Shown: positions 15,671 through 24,114 of the stretch, in pieces
How positions within the stretch are numbered: position 1 is the first letter of the stretch
Layout of the letters: each line of letters starts with the position of its first letter
Source: Rathayibacter agropyri
GTDB taxonomy: Bacteria > Actinomycetota > Actinomycetes > Actinomycetales > Microbacteriaceae
Assembly: GCF_013249015.1 (NCBI RefSeq)
Contig: NZ_JABRPL010000003.1
Location: 1 to 58,366, forward strand
DNA length: 58,366 bases
Direction of reading: 5' to 3'
Notes under the pieces: model-generated
Seen by the model: the letters and a program-made list of their open reading frames with translations, nothing else
Databases searched by the model: none
Told to the model about the DNA's origin: nothing
Made by a program: the position numbers and the translations under genes

Positions 15671-16852
15671 GTGGGTGCATCCGTGATCATCGACGTCATC
15701 GTCGTGCTGAGCCTGGTCGGCGCGCTCATCGACGGCCTGTGCCGTGGTTTCCTCCGCACCGTCGGCGGACTCGCCGGGATCGTCGCGGGCGCGATCGCCG
15801 CCTCCTTCGCGGTGCCCGCCGTCTCAGCCTGGGCGGCCGGAAGCGAGTGGCGCCTGCTCGCCGTGGTCGGCACCGCGGTGCTGCTGCTCGGCGTCGGCTA
15901 CGCCATCGGAGCGTCGCTCGGCGCAGTCATCGGCCGCGGTGCCGACCGGGTCAAGCTCGGTGTCCTCGACCGCCTCGCAGGAGGAGTCGCGGGAGTCGCG
16001 ATCAGCGGCCTGGTCTGGATCGCGGTCACCTCGGCCGTCTCGCTCCTCGGCGTCCCGCTCCTCACCACGTCGATCGCAGAATCCAGCGTCGTCCGCGCCA
16101 TCGGCGACCTCACCCCGTCGCCAGTCCGCACCTTCCTCGCGCAGGTGCAGTCCGCCGTCGTCGGCGAGGGCACGTCCTGGGTGGTCGAGGCCCTCGACGC
16201 TCCGACCGTGCCGCCGACCATCCCCGCCGTCGCGACAAACGACTCGGAGGTGGCCGCCGCCGCCCGCTCGGTCGTGCGCGTTTCGGGCACGGCCTGGGCC
16301 TGCGACGTCGGAGTGACTGGCAGCGGCTTCGTCGCCTCCGATGACCGAGTCATCACCAACGCGCACGTCGTGGCCGGAGTCGCGCAGCCGGTGGTGGAGG
16401 CCACCGGCGAGGCTCCGCGCACGGGTCGCGTGGTGTACATCGATACGGCGGCCGATCTCGCGGTGGTCGCGGTCGACGGCCTCGACGCGGCTCCCCTCGC
16501 GCTCGACGACGCGGTCGCCGCCGGCGACGACGCGGTCGTGGCGGGTTATCCGTTCGGCGGGCCGCTCACGCTCGGGGCGGCGCAGGTCTCGTCCGACTCG
16601 ACGGTCTCGCTGATGGTCGACGGCGCGCCCACCTCCCGCGAGGTGCTGACGCTAGCGGCCGTCGTCAACCAGGGCAACTCCGGAGGGCCGCTGCTCTCGC
16701 TGGACGGCACTGTCTCCGGTGTCGTCTTCGGCAAGGCGGCATCGGTCGGCAACGTGGGTTACGCGATCCCCCTCTCGGTGCTCTCGCCGGTCGTGGCGCA
16801 GGCGCCGTCGCTGACGGACAGCGTGGATGCGGGAGTCTGCCGCTCGAGGTGA
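15671..16852 (+). CDS. MarP-like membrane serine protease
   Basis: 393 residues in the layout of mycobacterial MarP. Four membrane helices in a CvpA/colicin-V-production-like domain occupy about residues 1-130. An extracytoplasmic chymotrypsin-fold protease follows, with H232 (ITNAHVVAG), D262 (AADLAVV) and S337 (NQGNSGGP). C211, before the protease core, and C390, near the C-terminus, match the two cysteines that form the stabilising disulfide in MarP. In mycobacteria MarP supports acid and envelope-stress resistance. The GTG at 15671 is preceded by AGGAGG with five-base spacing. It appears monocistronic. Confidence 0.93.
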   Translation: MGASVIIDVIVVLSLVGALIDGLCRGFLRTVGGLAGIVAGAIAASFAVPAVSAWAAGSEWRLLAVVGTAVLLLGVGYAIGASLGAVIGRGADRVKLGVLDRLAGGVAGVAISGLVWIAVTSAVSLLGVPLLTTSIAESSVVRAIGDLTPSPVRTFLAQVQSAVVGEGTSWVVEALDAPTVPPTIPAVATNDSEVAAAARSVVRVSGTAWACDVGVTGSGFVASDDRVITNAHVVAGVAQPVVEATGEAPRTGRVVYIDTAADLAVVAVDGLDAAPLALDDAVAAGDDAVVAGYPFGGPLTLGAAQVSSDSTVSLMVDGAPTSREVLTLAAVVNQGNSGGPLLSLDGTVSGVVFGKAASVGNVGYAIPLSVLSPVVAQAPSLTDSVDAGVCRSR

Positions 16853-16872
16853 GGCGCGAGGCGCAGCGAGCG

Positions 16873-17116
16873 TCAGAGTAGTGGGCCCCTGACAGGCACG
16901 AGGGTGAGGTCGTCGACCTGGACGGTGTTGCGCGGCGCCGAGGCGAGGTAGTCGGCGACCCGCGGATCGAAGGAGTAGCGCCTCGATCGCGACGGCGACG
17001 ATGCCGGCCGAAGACGGATCGGTCGTGACCCGGTCGCCGATGGAAGGGACATCGACGCCGGAGGACATGCCCTGGGCCAGAACGAGGCCGCCGTCGATCC
17101 CGCGCTCGTTCGGCAC
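16873..17116 (-). pseudogene. small hypothetical gene with an apparent frameshift
   Basis: From a GTG at 17116 the minus strand reads [16 protein letters not shown] and continues as plausible protein through GIVAVAIEA near 16985, then becomes Arg-rich. One frame over, plausible sequence resumes at RYSFDPRVADYLAS and ends DLTLVPVRGPLL at 16873. A single-base indel at about 16975-16985 would join them into one protein of roughly 80 residues. It is divergent from purL. The family was not recognised. It is either a real pseudogene or an assembly/sequencing error. Confidence 0.5.
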
Positions 17117-17214
17117 TGCCCGATTCTCGGTGCCCCCTCCCTCCCCCGAGCCGGGATCGGGCGGCCGGTAGGATCGACGCGCATCCCGTCCCCCTCCCCT
17201 GGAGCCTCCAGCAC

Positions 17215-19509
17215 ATGGCAGACAGCCGCACCGCCGTTCCCGACACCACTGCGAACGCGGAGGCGACGCCCGAGCGGGAGCAGCCGTACGCGGCCCTCGG
17301 GCTCAAGCCCGACGAGTACGCCCGCATCCGCGAGATCCTCGGCCGGCGCCCGACCAGCGGCGAACTGGCCATGTACTCGGTGATGTGGAGCGAGCACTGC
17401 TCCTACAAGTCGTCGAAGATGTACCTCCGCCAGTTCGGGCAGAAAGTCTCGCCCGCCATGAAGAAGAACCTTATGGTCGGCATGGGTGAGAACGCCGGAG
17501 TGGTCGACATCGGCGAGGGCTGGGCGGTCACCTTCAAGATCGAGAGCCACAACCACCCGAGCTACATCGAGCCGTTCCAGGGCGCGGCAACCGGAGTGGG
17601 CGGCATCGTCCGCGACATCATCTCGATGGGGGCGCGCCCCGTCGCGATCATGGACGCGCTGCGCTTCGGACGCGTAGACGACCCCGACACCGCCCGCGTT
17701 GTGCACGGCGTGGTCGCCGGCATCTCCTTCTACGGCAACTGCCTCGGCCTGCCGAACATCGGCGGTGAAACGTACTTCGACTCCGTGTACCAGGGCAACC
17801 CGCTCGTCAACGCACTCGCGGTCGGAGTGCTGCGGCACGAGGACCTGCACCTCGCGAACGCCCGCGGCGTGGGCAACAAGGTCGTGCTCTTCGGGGCGCG
17901 CACGGGAGGCGACGGCATCGGCGGCGCGTCGATCCTCGCCTCCGACACCTTCGACGCCGAAGGACCGACCAAGCGCCCCGCGGTGCAGGTCGGCGACCCA
18001 TTCGCCGAGAAGGTACTCATCGAGTGCTGTCTCGAACTGTTCCGCAAGGACCTCGTCGAGGGCATCCAGGACCTCGGCGCCGCGGGCATCTCGTGCGCCA
18101 CGTCCGAGCTGGCGTCCAACGGCGATGGGGGCATGTTCATCTCGCTCGACTCCGTGCTGCTGCGTGATCCCTCGCTCACGGCGGAGGAGATCCTGATGTC
18201 GGAGTCGCAGGAGCGGATGATGGCCGTCGTGCGGCCAGACAAGCTCGACGCCTTCCTCGAGGTCGTCGGCAAATGGGATGTTGAGACCAGCGTGCTGGGC
18301 GAGGTTACCGACTCCGGCCGTCTCATCATCGACTGGCACGGCGAGGAGATCGTCAACGTCGATCCGCGCACGGTCGCCGTGGACGGGCCGGTCTATGAGC
18401 GACCGATCGCCTACCCCGCGTGGCTTGACGCACTGCAGGCGGACTCCTCCTCCCGCCTGCCACGCTCGACCGGCGGCGACGCCCTCCGCGCCGAGACCCT
18501 CGCCCTGCTCGGCTCCGCGAACCTGGCCGACAAGGGGTGGATCACCTCGCAGTACGACCGGTACGTGCTGGGCAACACGGCGCTCAGCTACCCCGACGAC
18601 GGGGGCATGGTCCGCGTCGACGAGGAGTCGGGGCTGGGCTTCGCGGTCGCGACCGACGCCAACGGCCGCTGGTGCCAGCTCGACCCGGCGCAGGGCGCTC
18701 GCCTCGCGCTGGCGGAGGCGTTCCGCAACGTCGCCGTTACCGGAGCGACGCCGGTCGCCGTCTCGGACTGCCTCAACTTCGGCAGCCCGGAGAATCCCGA
18801 GGTGATGTGGCAGTTCCGCGAGGCCGTCGGCGCGCTCGCGGACGCGTGCCTCGAGCTGGAGATCCCGGTCACCGGCGGCAATGTCTCGTTCTACAACCAG
18901 ACCGGCGACGTGCCGATCTTCCCGACCCCGGTGGTGGGCGTGCTCGGCGTGATCGACGACGTCGCCCGCCGCATCCCCTCCGGCTGGCAGGACGAGGGCG
19001 ACAACCTCTACCTCCTCGGCACGACCCGCGACGAGCTCGACGGCTCCGCGTGGGCGGGCACGGTGCACCAGCACCTGGGCGGGTTGCCCCCGCAGCTCGA
19101 CCTCGCGGCAGAGCGCTCACTGGCCGAATTGATCGCAGCGGGCGCGAAGGAGTCGCTGATCGCCTCCGCTCACGACCTCGCCGACGGCGGCCTTGTGGTG
19201 GCGCTGGCCGAGTCGGCTCTGCGCTTCGGCGTGGGCGCGCGCATGTGGCTCGACGAGCTGATGGAGCGTGACGGCGTCGATGCGACCGCCGCGCTGTTCT
19301 CGGAGTCGACAGGCCGCGTGCTGGTGTCGGTGCCGCGCGAGGACGACGTGAAATTCCGCGGGCTGTGCGAGGGCCGGGGCTACCCCGTGCTGCGGATCGG
19401 CGTGACCGACGCGGCGACCCCGGCGGTCGAGGTGCAGGGGCTGTTCACGCTGCCGCTCGAGGAACTTCGCGCCGTGAACGGCGCCGTGCTGCCGCGCCAC
19501 TTCGGCTGA
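17215..19509 (+). CDS. purL: phosphoribosylformylglycinamidine synthase subunit PurL
   Basis: 764-residue small-type PurL, the ATP-dependent synthase of the PurS-PurQ-PurL complex that converts FGAR to FGAM. The signature blocks are present: [15 protein letters not shown] (55-69), [21 protein letters not shown] (about 107-127, quoted in part), [16 protein letters not shown], and the late AHDLADGGL glycine loop. Two repeated AIRS-like halves are visible, and the length is normal. TAGGAT at 17169-17174 is a plausible -10. It is transcribed alone, 11 kb from purSQ, with unrelated genes between. A palindromic repeat 49 bases after the stop may end the transcript. Confidence 0.97.
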   Translation: MADSRTAVPDTTANAEATPEREQPYAALGLKPDEYARIREILGRRPTSGELAMYSVMWSEHCSYKSSKMYLRQFGQKVSPAMKKNLMVGMGENAGVVDIGEGWAVTFKIESHNHPSYIEPFQGAATGVGGIVRDIISMGARPVAIMDALRFGRVDDPDTARVVHGVVAGISFYGNCLGLPNIGGETYFDSVYQGNPLVNALAVGVLRHEDLHLANARGVGNKVVLFGARTGGDGIGGASILASDTFDAEGPTKRPAVQVGDPFAEKVLIECCLELFRKDLVEGIQDLGAAGISCATSELASNGDGGMFISLDSVLLRDPSLTAEEILMSESQERMMAVVRPDKLDAFLEVVGKWDVETSVLGEVTDSGRLIIDWHGEEIVNVDPRTVAVDGPVYERPIAYPAWLDALQADSSSRLPRSTGGDALRAETLALLGSANLADKGWITSQYDRYVLGNTALSYPDDGGMVRVDEESGLGFAVATDANGRWCQLDPAQGARLALAEAFRNVAVTGATPVAVSDCLNFGSPENPEVMWQFREAVGALADACLELEIPVTGGNVSFYNQTGDVPIFPTPVVGVLGVIDDVARRIPSGWQDEGDNLYLLGTTRDELDGSAWAGTVHQHLGGLPPQLDLAAERSLAELIAAGAKESLIASAHDLADGGLVVALAESALRFGVGARMWLDELMERDGVDATAALFSESTGRVLVSVPREDDVKFRGLCEGRGYPVLRIGVTDAATPAVEVQGLFTLPLEELRAVNGAVLPRHFG

Positions 19510-19557
19510 ACGCTCTCTCGGGCGCGCGCCCGGCCCACGCTCCCGCCACTATCCAAA

Positions 19558-19589
19558 AGTTGTCGCACTCGACGCCGAGTGCGACAACT
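19558..19589. repeat. dispersed palindrome, copy 1
   Basis: AGTTGTCGCACTCG and its exact complement flank a four-base ACGC loop, giving a perfect 14-bp stem. It is one of three related elements between 19.5 and 20.5 kb, placed 49 bases after purL. It may act as a terminator, though TATTG rather than a T-run follows. Confidence 0.7.
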
Positions 19590-19649
19590 ATTGCGCTCTC
19601 GCGACGTCGTCCCGCGCTCGCGACGTCCGGGCGTCCGCGAGAATCCAGA

Positions 19650-19681
19650 AGTTGTCGCACTCGGCAGCCAGTGCGACAACT
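19650..19681. repeat. dispersed palindrome, copy 2
   Basis: AGTTGTCGCACT arms (12 bp, perfect) with loop CGGCAGCC. The flanks are also similar to copy 1 (ATCCA before, ATTGCG after), so the whole block of about 45 bases is duplicated rather than just the stem. Confidence 0.7.
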
Positions 19682-19752
19682 ATTGCGTTCTGGCGTGAGG
19701 CGGTCTCGGCCGTGCTCCTCGCCGTGGTCGGCTGGCGCGGCGCCGCGTGCCG

Positions 19753-20340
19753 TCAGCGGGTCTGCGCGGGCAGGTCGTCCGGCTCCGCGTTGTCGAGCAC
19801 GCGGCCGTTCTGATCGCCCACGCTCAGCACCGTCGACGGGCTCAGGTTCAGGGTGTCGCCGCCGAAAAGGCTGGTGATGCTCACCCCGTCGCGGCGCACC
19901 GAGTTCAGGGCGTCGAGGTAGTCCGAACTCACGCAGAAACGGTCGGCGATCCGCTGGCTGATATCGCCCGCGGCCACGACGTACGCGGCGGGGGTTCCGT
20001 CGGAGGCAGTCCGCACCGTTCCGGTCGCGCCCACCCGAGACCCGCGATCGCGCACCACCTCGAGGGCCACTCCGTCGAGGGTGTCCTCACCGAGGGTCCT
20101 GATCGCGCACTCGCCCGTGTCGCTCGCAACGGGCGCAGGAGTAATCGAGACGCTCGGCACGGGCCGAGGCGACCCGGCGCCCCCAGCGGTCGTTGCGCCG
20201 GATGCTCCTCCCGCTGGCCCCGCGGCGGGACCGTCCGATGGGGCGATCGCCTCCGCTCCCCCGGGCGCGGGGGCCGTGCAACCTGCGAGCAGGAGCGCCG
20301 CGGAGAGGGCGATCACGAGGCGCTGCGTCGTCCGGACCAT
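19753..20340 (-). CDS. lipoprotein with LysM-like C-terminal domain
   Basis: 195 residues. The lipoprotein signal ends LLLAGC, with the lipidated C21. A Gly/Ala/Pro-rich linker spans about 22-75. The C-terminal segment AYVVAAGDISQRIADRFCVS followed by a LDALN helix and GDTLNLSP resembles a LysM peptidoglycan-binding module (start-on-strand VVAAGD, hydrophobic helix, closing GDTL). It is thus likely an envelope protein exported and tethered to the membrane, possibly touching peptidoglycan. C80 and the Cys in DRFCVS could form a disulfide. It is monocistronic and flanked on both sides by palindromic repeats. Confidence 0.8.
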   Translation of the reverse strand: MVRTTQRLVIALSAALLLAGCTAPAPGGAEAIAPSDGPAAGPAGGASGATTAGGAGSPRPVPSVSITPAPVASDTGECAIRTLGEDTLDGVALEVVRDRGSRVGATGTVRTASDGTPAAYVVAAGDISQRIADRFCVSSDYLDALNSVRRDGVSITSLFGGDTLNLSPSTVLSVGDQNGRVLDNAEPDDLPAQTR

Positions 20341-20416
20341 GCCGCGACTCTAGCCGGGGACGCGATCCCCGGGCGCACGGCACCCCGGTTGATCGCCGCC
20401 GTCGAGCGTTCGCGAG

Positions 20417-20464
20417 ACTCCAAAAGTTGTCGCACTCGGCGCCGAGTGCGACAACTTTTGGAGT
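20417..20464. repeat. perfect 48-bp palindrome (dispersed palindrome, copy 3)
   Basis: ACTCCAAAAGTTGTCGCACT continues with CGGC and is followed directly by its exact complement, a 24-bp stem with no loop. The core is the same as in copies at 19558 and 19650. It sits between the TetR stop (20499) and the LysM-like lipoprotein start (20340), in position to end tetR transcripts. Confidence 0.85.
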
Positions 20465-20498
20465 GTCGCCGGCGGGCACGAAGAACCAGAGACAGGCC

Positions 20499-21158
20499 TC
20501 AGGCGTCGGCGACTGAAATCGCCAGCACGATCGCCGTCAGCGTCGTCCGCAGCCGCTCGAGCGCCGCCGACTCCGACTCGTCCTCGAGCATCGACTGCTT
20601 CACCGCGTCGTCGTAGCTCGCGACCAGCAGCCGCACTGCCGTCGTCGGCTCGAGCGAGAACTCCCGCCGCACCTGCCGCAGCGCCCCGTGCACGATCTGC
20701 ACGAGGGAGGCGTCGAAGCCGGCCCGGAAGTCGCGGTACTGCGGCGCGATGCGCGGGTCGCGCAGGGCCAGCAGCTCGAACTCCGACTCCACCACGCACC
20801 ACCGGCGGCTGTCGGTCACCGGTCCCTGGAGGAAGTCGAGGATGACCACCGCGAGGGTCTCGGCGCTGAGCGGTTCATCCGACTCGACTACCCGCGGGAT
20901 GGTACGACCCATCTGCTCGACGAGGCCGGTGATCCTGGCACCGTTCTCCCGCTCCATCAGGGCGAAGAACAGCTCCTCCTTCGAGGAGAAGTTGGAGTAG
21001 AAGGCGCCGCGCGAGAAGCCCGCGCGCTCGCAGATCTGCTCGACGGAGGCGGAGTGCACACCGGTCTCGGCGAAGACGTCGTACGCGGCGTCGAGCAGGC
21101 GCTCGCGCGTGCGCCCGCGTCGGGAGGTGTCGGGAGCAGTGGCGTCACTCGCAGTCAT
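20499..21158 (-). CDS. TetR-family repressor of the adjacent MMPL transporter
   Basis: 219 residues. The N-terminal helix-turn-helix includes TRERLLDAAYDVFAETG and VEQICERAGFSRGAFYSNF, the family pattern, followed by an all-helical ligand domain. The ATG at 21158 is preceded by GGAGG with eight-base spacing, so the upstream in-frame ATG at 21191 is rejected. It is divergent from the MMPL-YhgE operon, and the shared spacer holds an array of GTATCG half-sites (21208-21259). It very likely represses both directions and is released by a compound exported by the transporter. Confidence 0.93.
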   Translation of the reverse strand: MTASDATAPDTSRRGRTRERLLDAAYDVFAETGVHSASVEQICERAGFSRGAFYSNFSSKEELFFALMERENGARITGLVEQMGRTIPRVVESDEPLSAETLAVVILDFLQGPVTDSRRWCVVESEFELLALRDPRIAPQYRDFRAGFDASLVQIVHGALRQVRREFSLEPTTAVRLLVASYDDAVKQSMLEDESESAALERLRTTLTAIVLAISVADA

Positions 21159-21207
21159 CGTGTACACCTCCTGGATTGTCAACGCCCTCAACGACCATCA
21201 CTGTACG

Positions 21208-21259
21208 CGATACGTTCCTGTATCGAATACGGTGTCGTATCGGATACGCTCGTGTATCG
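21208..21259. promoter_or_regulatory. TetR operator array in divergent promoter
   Basis: CGATAC-N6-GTATCG (21208-21225) is repeated as GGATAC-N6-GTATCG (21242-21259), exactly 34 bases apart. Between them lies CGTATC-G-GATACG (21236-21248), a perfect 13-base palindrome, and the related GTATCGAATACG. The array is between the tetR start and the MMPL start, the standard place for autoregulatory TetR sites. The multiplicity suggests cooperative binding. Confidence 0.75.
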
Positions 21260-21327
21260 AAGCCAGAACCATCGTGGCACCCCAGGTACAGAGACGTATC
21301 GCTTCCCACCCACCGTCAGGAGACCGC

Positions 21328-24111
21328 GTGTCGTCGCTGCTCTACCGTCTCGGTCGTCGCGTGTACCGCGCCCACCGCCTCGTCGCCGTCCTCTGGCTGC
21401 TCATCGTCGTGGCCGGCGGAGGAGGAGCGCTGCTGCTCAACCAGGGCACCGACAACACGTTCTCGATCCCGGGCACGCAGTCGCAGACCGCGCTCGATCA
21501 GCTCGAGCGCACATTCCCGCAGGTGAGCGGCACGTCGGCCCGCTATGTGGTCATCGCCCCCGACGGAGGCAGCGTGCAGGACGCCGACGTGAAAGGGCCC
21601 GTCAGCGAGGCGGTCACCGCGCTCAGCGACGTCAACGAGGTCGCCGCGGTGACCGATCCCTACTCCAACAGCGTCTCGGGCACGATCTCTGAGGCGGGCA
21701 ACGCTCTGGTCATCACCACCCAAATGGACGGTTCGGCCACGACGACGAGCACCGCCAGCCGCGATGCTCTCACAGCCGAGGCGACGACCCTCCAGGACGC
21801 CCTGCCCGCCGGCTCGATGGTCTCGCTCGGCGGCGACCTCTTCGCGCAGAACCTCCCCGGCGTCACGATCACCGAGGCGATCGGTCTCGTCGTGGCCCTG
21901 GTGGTTCTCGTGCTCACCTTCGGCTCGTTCGCCGCCGCGGGCATGCCGCTGATGACCGCGCTGCTCGGCGTCGCGCTCTCGATGTCGGCAATCTTCATCG
22001 CCACCCGCTTCGCCTCGATCTCGTCGACCACGCCCCTCCTGGCGCTAATGCTGGGACTTGCGGTGGGGATCGACTACGCCCTGTTCATCATCAGCCGCCA
22101 CCAGGACCAGCTGCGGCAGGGCATGGACCCGGAGGAGTCGACCGCACGCGCGACGGCGACCGCCGGCTCCGCGGTGGTCTTCGCCGGCCTGACCGTCATC
22201 ATCGCCCTCGTCGGCCTGTCGGTCGCGGGCATCCCGTTCCTGACAACGATGGGCATCGCGGCGGCGGGCGGAGTCGCCATCGCCGTCATCATCGCTCTCA
22301 CGCTCACCCCCGCGCTGCTGGGCTTCGCGGGCGGGCGCCTCCGGCCGAAGGATCGCCGCGCGAAGAAGCGGGCAGCGAAGGCCGCTCACATCGACCCGAA
22401 GGCGCCCGAAGACACGGCAGCACCCTCCCTCGGCGGCCACGCCGACGTTCCCCACGGCTTCTTCCGCAGCTGGGTCCGGGTCGTCACCCGCTTCCCGATC
22501 GTCACGATCATCGCGGTGATCGGCGTGCTCGGCGTCGCCAGCATCCCCGCGCTCAGCCTGCGGCTCGCCCTGCCCGACGCCGGCTACCAGGCCGAGGGCA
22601 CACCCGCGCGCACCACCTACGACCTCCTCGCCGAGAATTTCGGAGCCGGCTACAACGGCCCGCTCATCGTCACCGGCACGATCATCGGCTCAACCGATCC
22701 GCTCGGCCTCATGAACGACCTCAAGGGCGAAATCGAGAAGCTCGACGGAGTCGCCTCGGTGCCGCTCGCGACACCCAACGAGACCGCGGATACCGGCATC
22801 ATCCAGGTGATCCCCGAGGGCGGCCCTGACTCCGAGGCGACCAAGGCGCTGGTCGCCGAGATCCGCGACAAGCACGACGACTTCCAGCGCCAGTACGGCG
22901 TCGACCTCGCCGTGACCGGCCAAACCGCGGTCGGCATCGACATCTCGGACACGCTCGCCAAGGCGCTCCTGCCGTTCGGCCTGCTGGTCGTCGGCCTGTC
23001 GCTGGTGCTGCTGACAATGGTGTTCCGCTCCCTCTGGGTGCCGATTAAGGCGACGCTCGGCTACCTGCTCTCGGTCGGCGCCTCCTTCGGCGCCGTGGCA
23101 GCGGTGTTCGAATGGGGCTGGTTCTCCCACGCGCTGCACGTGGATAAGACCGGCCCGATCATCAGCTTCATGCCGATCATCCTGATGGGCGTGCTCTTCG
23201 GCCTGGCGATGGACTACGAGGTGTTCTTGGTCTCGCGGATGCGCGAGGACTACGTGCACGGTCGGCCCGCGCGGGCCGCCGTCGAGTCGGGCTTCGTCGG
23301 CTCGGCCAAGGTCGTGACGGCCGCGGCGATCATCATGTTCTCCGTCTTCGCCGCCTTCGTGCCGGAGGGGGACACCAACATCAAGCCGATCGCGCTCGGC
23401 CTGGCCGTCGGCGTCTTCGTCGACGCATTCATCGTGCGGATGACGCTGGTGCCGGCCGTGCTGCACCTGCTCGGCGACCGCGCGTGGCACATGCCGCGCT
23501 GGCTCGACCGCATCCTCCCCTCCTTCGACGTGGAGGGCGAGGGGCTGACGAAAGAGCTCGCGCTTGCCGACTGGCCGGAGCCGGGGGCGACGGATGCGAT
23601 CGCCGCCGAGGGCCTGTGCCTCGACGGCCCCGACGGACCCGTCTACCGCGACGTGTCGCTGCGGGTCGCGGCCGGATCCTCCCTCGTCGTGCACGGCCCG
23701 CACCGCTCGGGCCGCACCGCGCTGCTCCTGAGCATCGCCGGCCGCCTCGCCCCCGACTCCGGGCGCCTGAAGGTCGCGGGCCTGGTGGTGCCGATCCGCT
23801 CGGCCGCCGTGCGAGGCAAGGTCGGGCTGGTGCGCCTAGCCGGAGTCGCCGACCCGGTCGCCGAGGTGCGTTCGGCCCTCGAGTCAGCCCCGCCGATCCT
23901 GGTGCTCGATGACCTCGACACGGTCACCGACCCGCTGCTGCGCGAGGCGATCCGGGCCGAGCTCGACGCCGCCCGTGCCGCCGACGACGCCTTCACCGTG
24001 GTCGCCTCCTCCGTCGACGCGGCTGCGCTCGATGACGTCCTCCCCACCGACCGCGGCACGCTCGCGGTCTCCCCCGCGGCCGAGCGCCGCGCGATCGCAA
24101 AGGTCCTCTGA
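21328..24111 (+). CDS. MMPL/RND-type transporter fused to a degenerate ABC ATPase-like domain
   Basis: 927 residues from the GTG at 21328 (AGGAG five bases before). The first 740 residues are a two-module MMPL transporter: membrane helix 1 at about 18-37, a periplasmic loop, then two clusters of five to six helices. The family block GLAVGIDYALFIISRHQDQL is in module 1, and FGLAMDYEVFLVSRMREDYV in module 2. Residues about 755-927 add a cytoplasmic ABC ATPase-like domain. Its Walker A analogue is GPHRSGRTAL (790-799, Arg replacing the Lys), its Walker B analogue ILVLDDLD (about 857-864), and there is no visible LSGGQ signature. The substrate is unknown; drug or lipid export is typical. TetR-controlled and followed by a YhgE-type gene three bases on. 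Confidence 0.9.
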   Translation: MSSLLYRLGRRVYRAHRLVAVLWLLIVVAGGGGALLLNQGTDNTFSIPGTQSQTALDQLERTFPQVSGTSARYVVIAPDGGSVQDADVKGPVSEAVTALSDVNEVAAVTDPYSNSVSGTISEAGNALVITTQMDGSATTTSTASRDALTAEATTLQDALPAGSMVSLGGDLFAQNLPGVTITEAIGLVVALVVLVLTFGSFAAAGMPLMTALLGVALSMSAIFIATRFASISSTTPLLALMLGLAVGIDYALFIISRHQDQLRQGMDPEESTARATATAGSAVVFAGLTVIIALVGLSVAGIPFLTTMGIAAAGGVAIAVIIALTLTPALLGFAGGRLRPKDRRAKKRAAKAAHIDPKAPEDTAAPSLGGHADVPHGFFRSWVRVVTRFPIVTIIAVIGVLGVASIPALSLRLALPDAGYQAEGTPARTTYDLLAENFGAGYNGPLIVTGTIIGSTDPLGLMNDLKGEIEKLDGVASVPLATPNETADTGIIQVIPEGGPDSEATKALVAEIRDKHDDFQRQYGVDLAVTGQTAVGIDISDTLAKALLPFGLLVVGLSLVLLTMVFRSLWVPIKATLGYLLSVGASFGAVAAVFEWGWFSHALHVDKTGPIISFMPIILMGVLFGLAMDYEVFLVSRMREDYVHGRPARAAVESGFVGSAKVVTAAAIIMFSVFAAFVPEGDTNIKPIALGLAVGVFVDAFIVRMTLVPAVLHLLGDRAWHMPRWLDRILPSFDVEGEGLTKELALADWPEPGATDAIAAEGLCLDGPDGPVYRDVSLRVAAGSSLVVHGPHRSGRTALLLSIAGRLAPDSGRLKVAGLVVPIRSAAVRGKVGLVRLAGVADPVAEVRSALESAPPILVLDDLDTVTDPLLREAIRAELDAARAADDAFTVVASSVDAAALDDVLPTDRGTLAVSPAAERRAIAKVL

Positions 24112-24114
24112 CAG

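Noticed and set aside
16873-19074. Minus-strand open frame of 733 codons opposite purL
   Set aside because: It is the antisense of a clearly recognised gene; only its last 110 bases lie outside purL and were judged separately as a frameshifted small gene.
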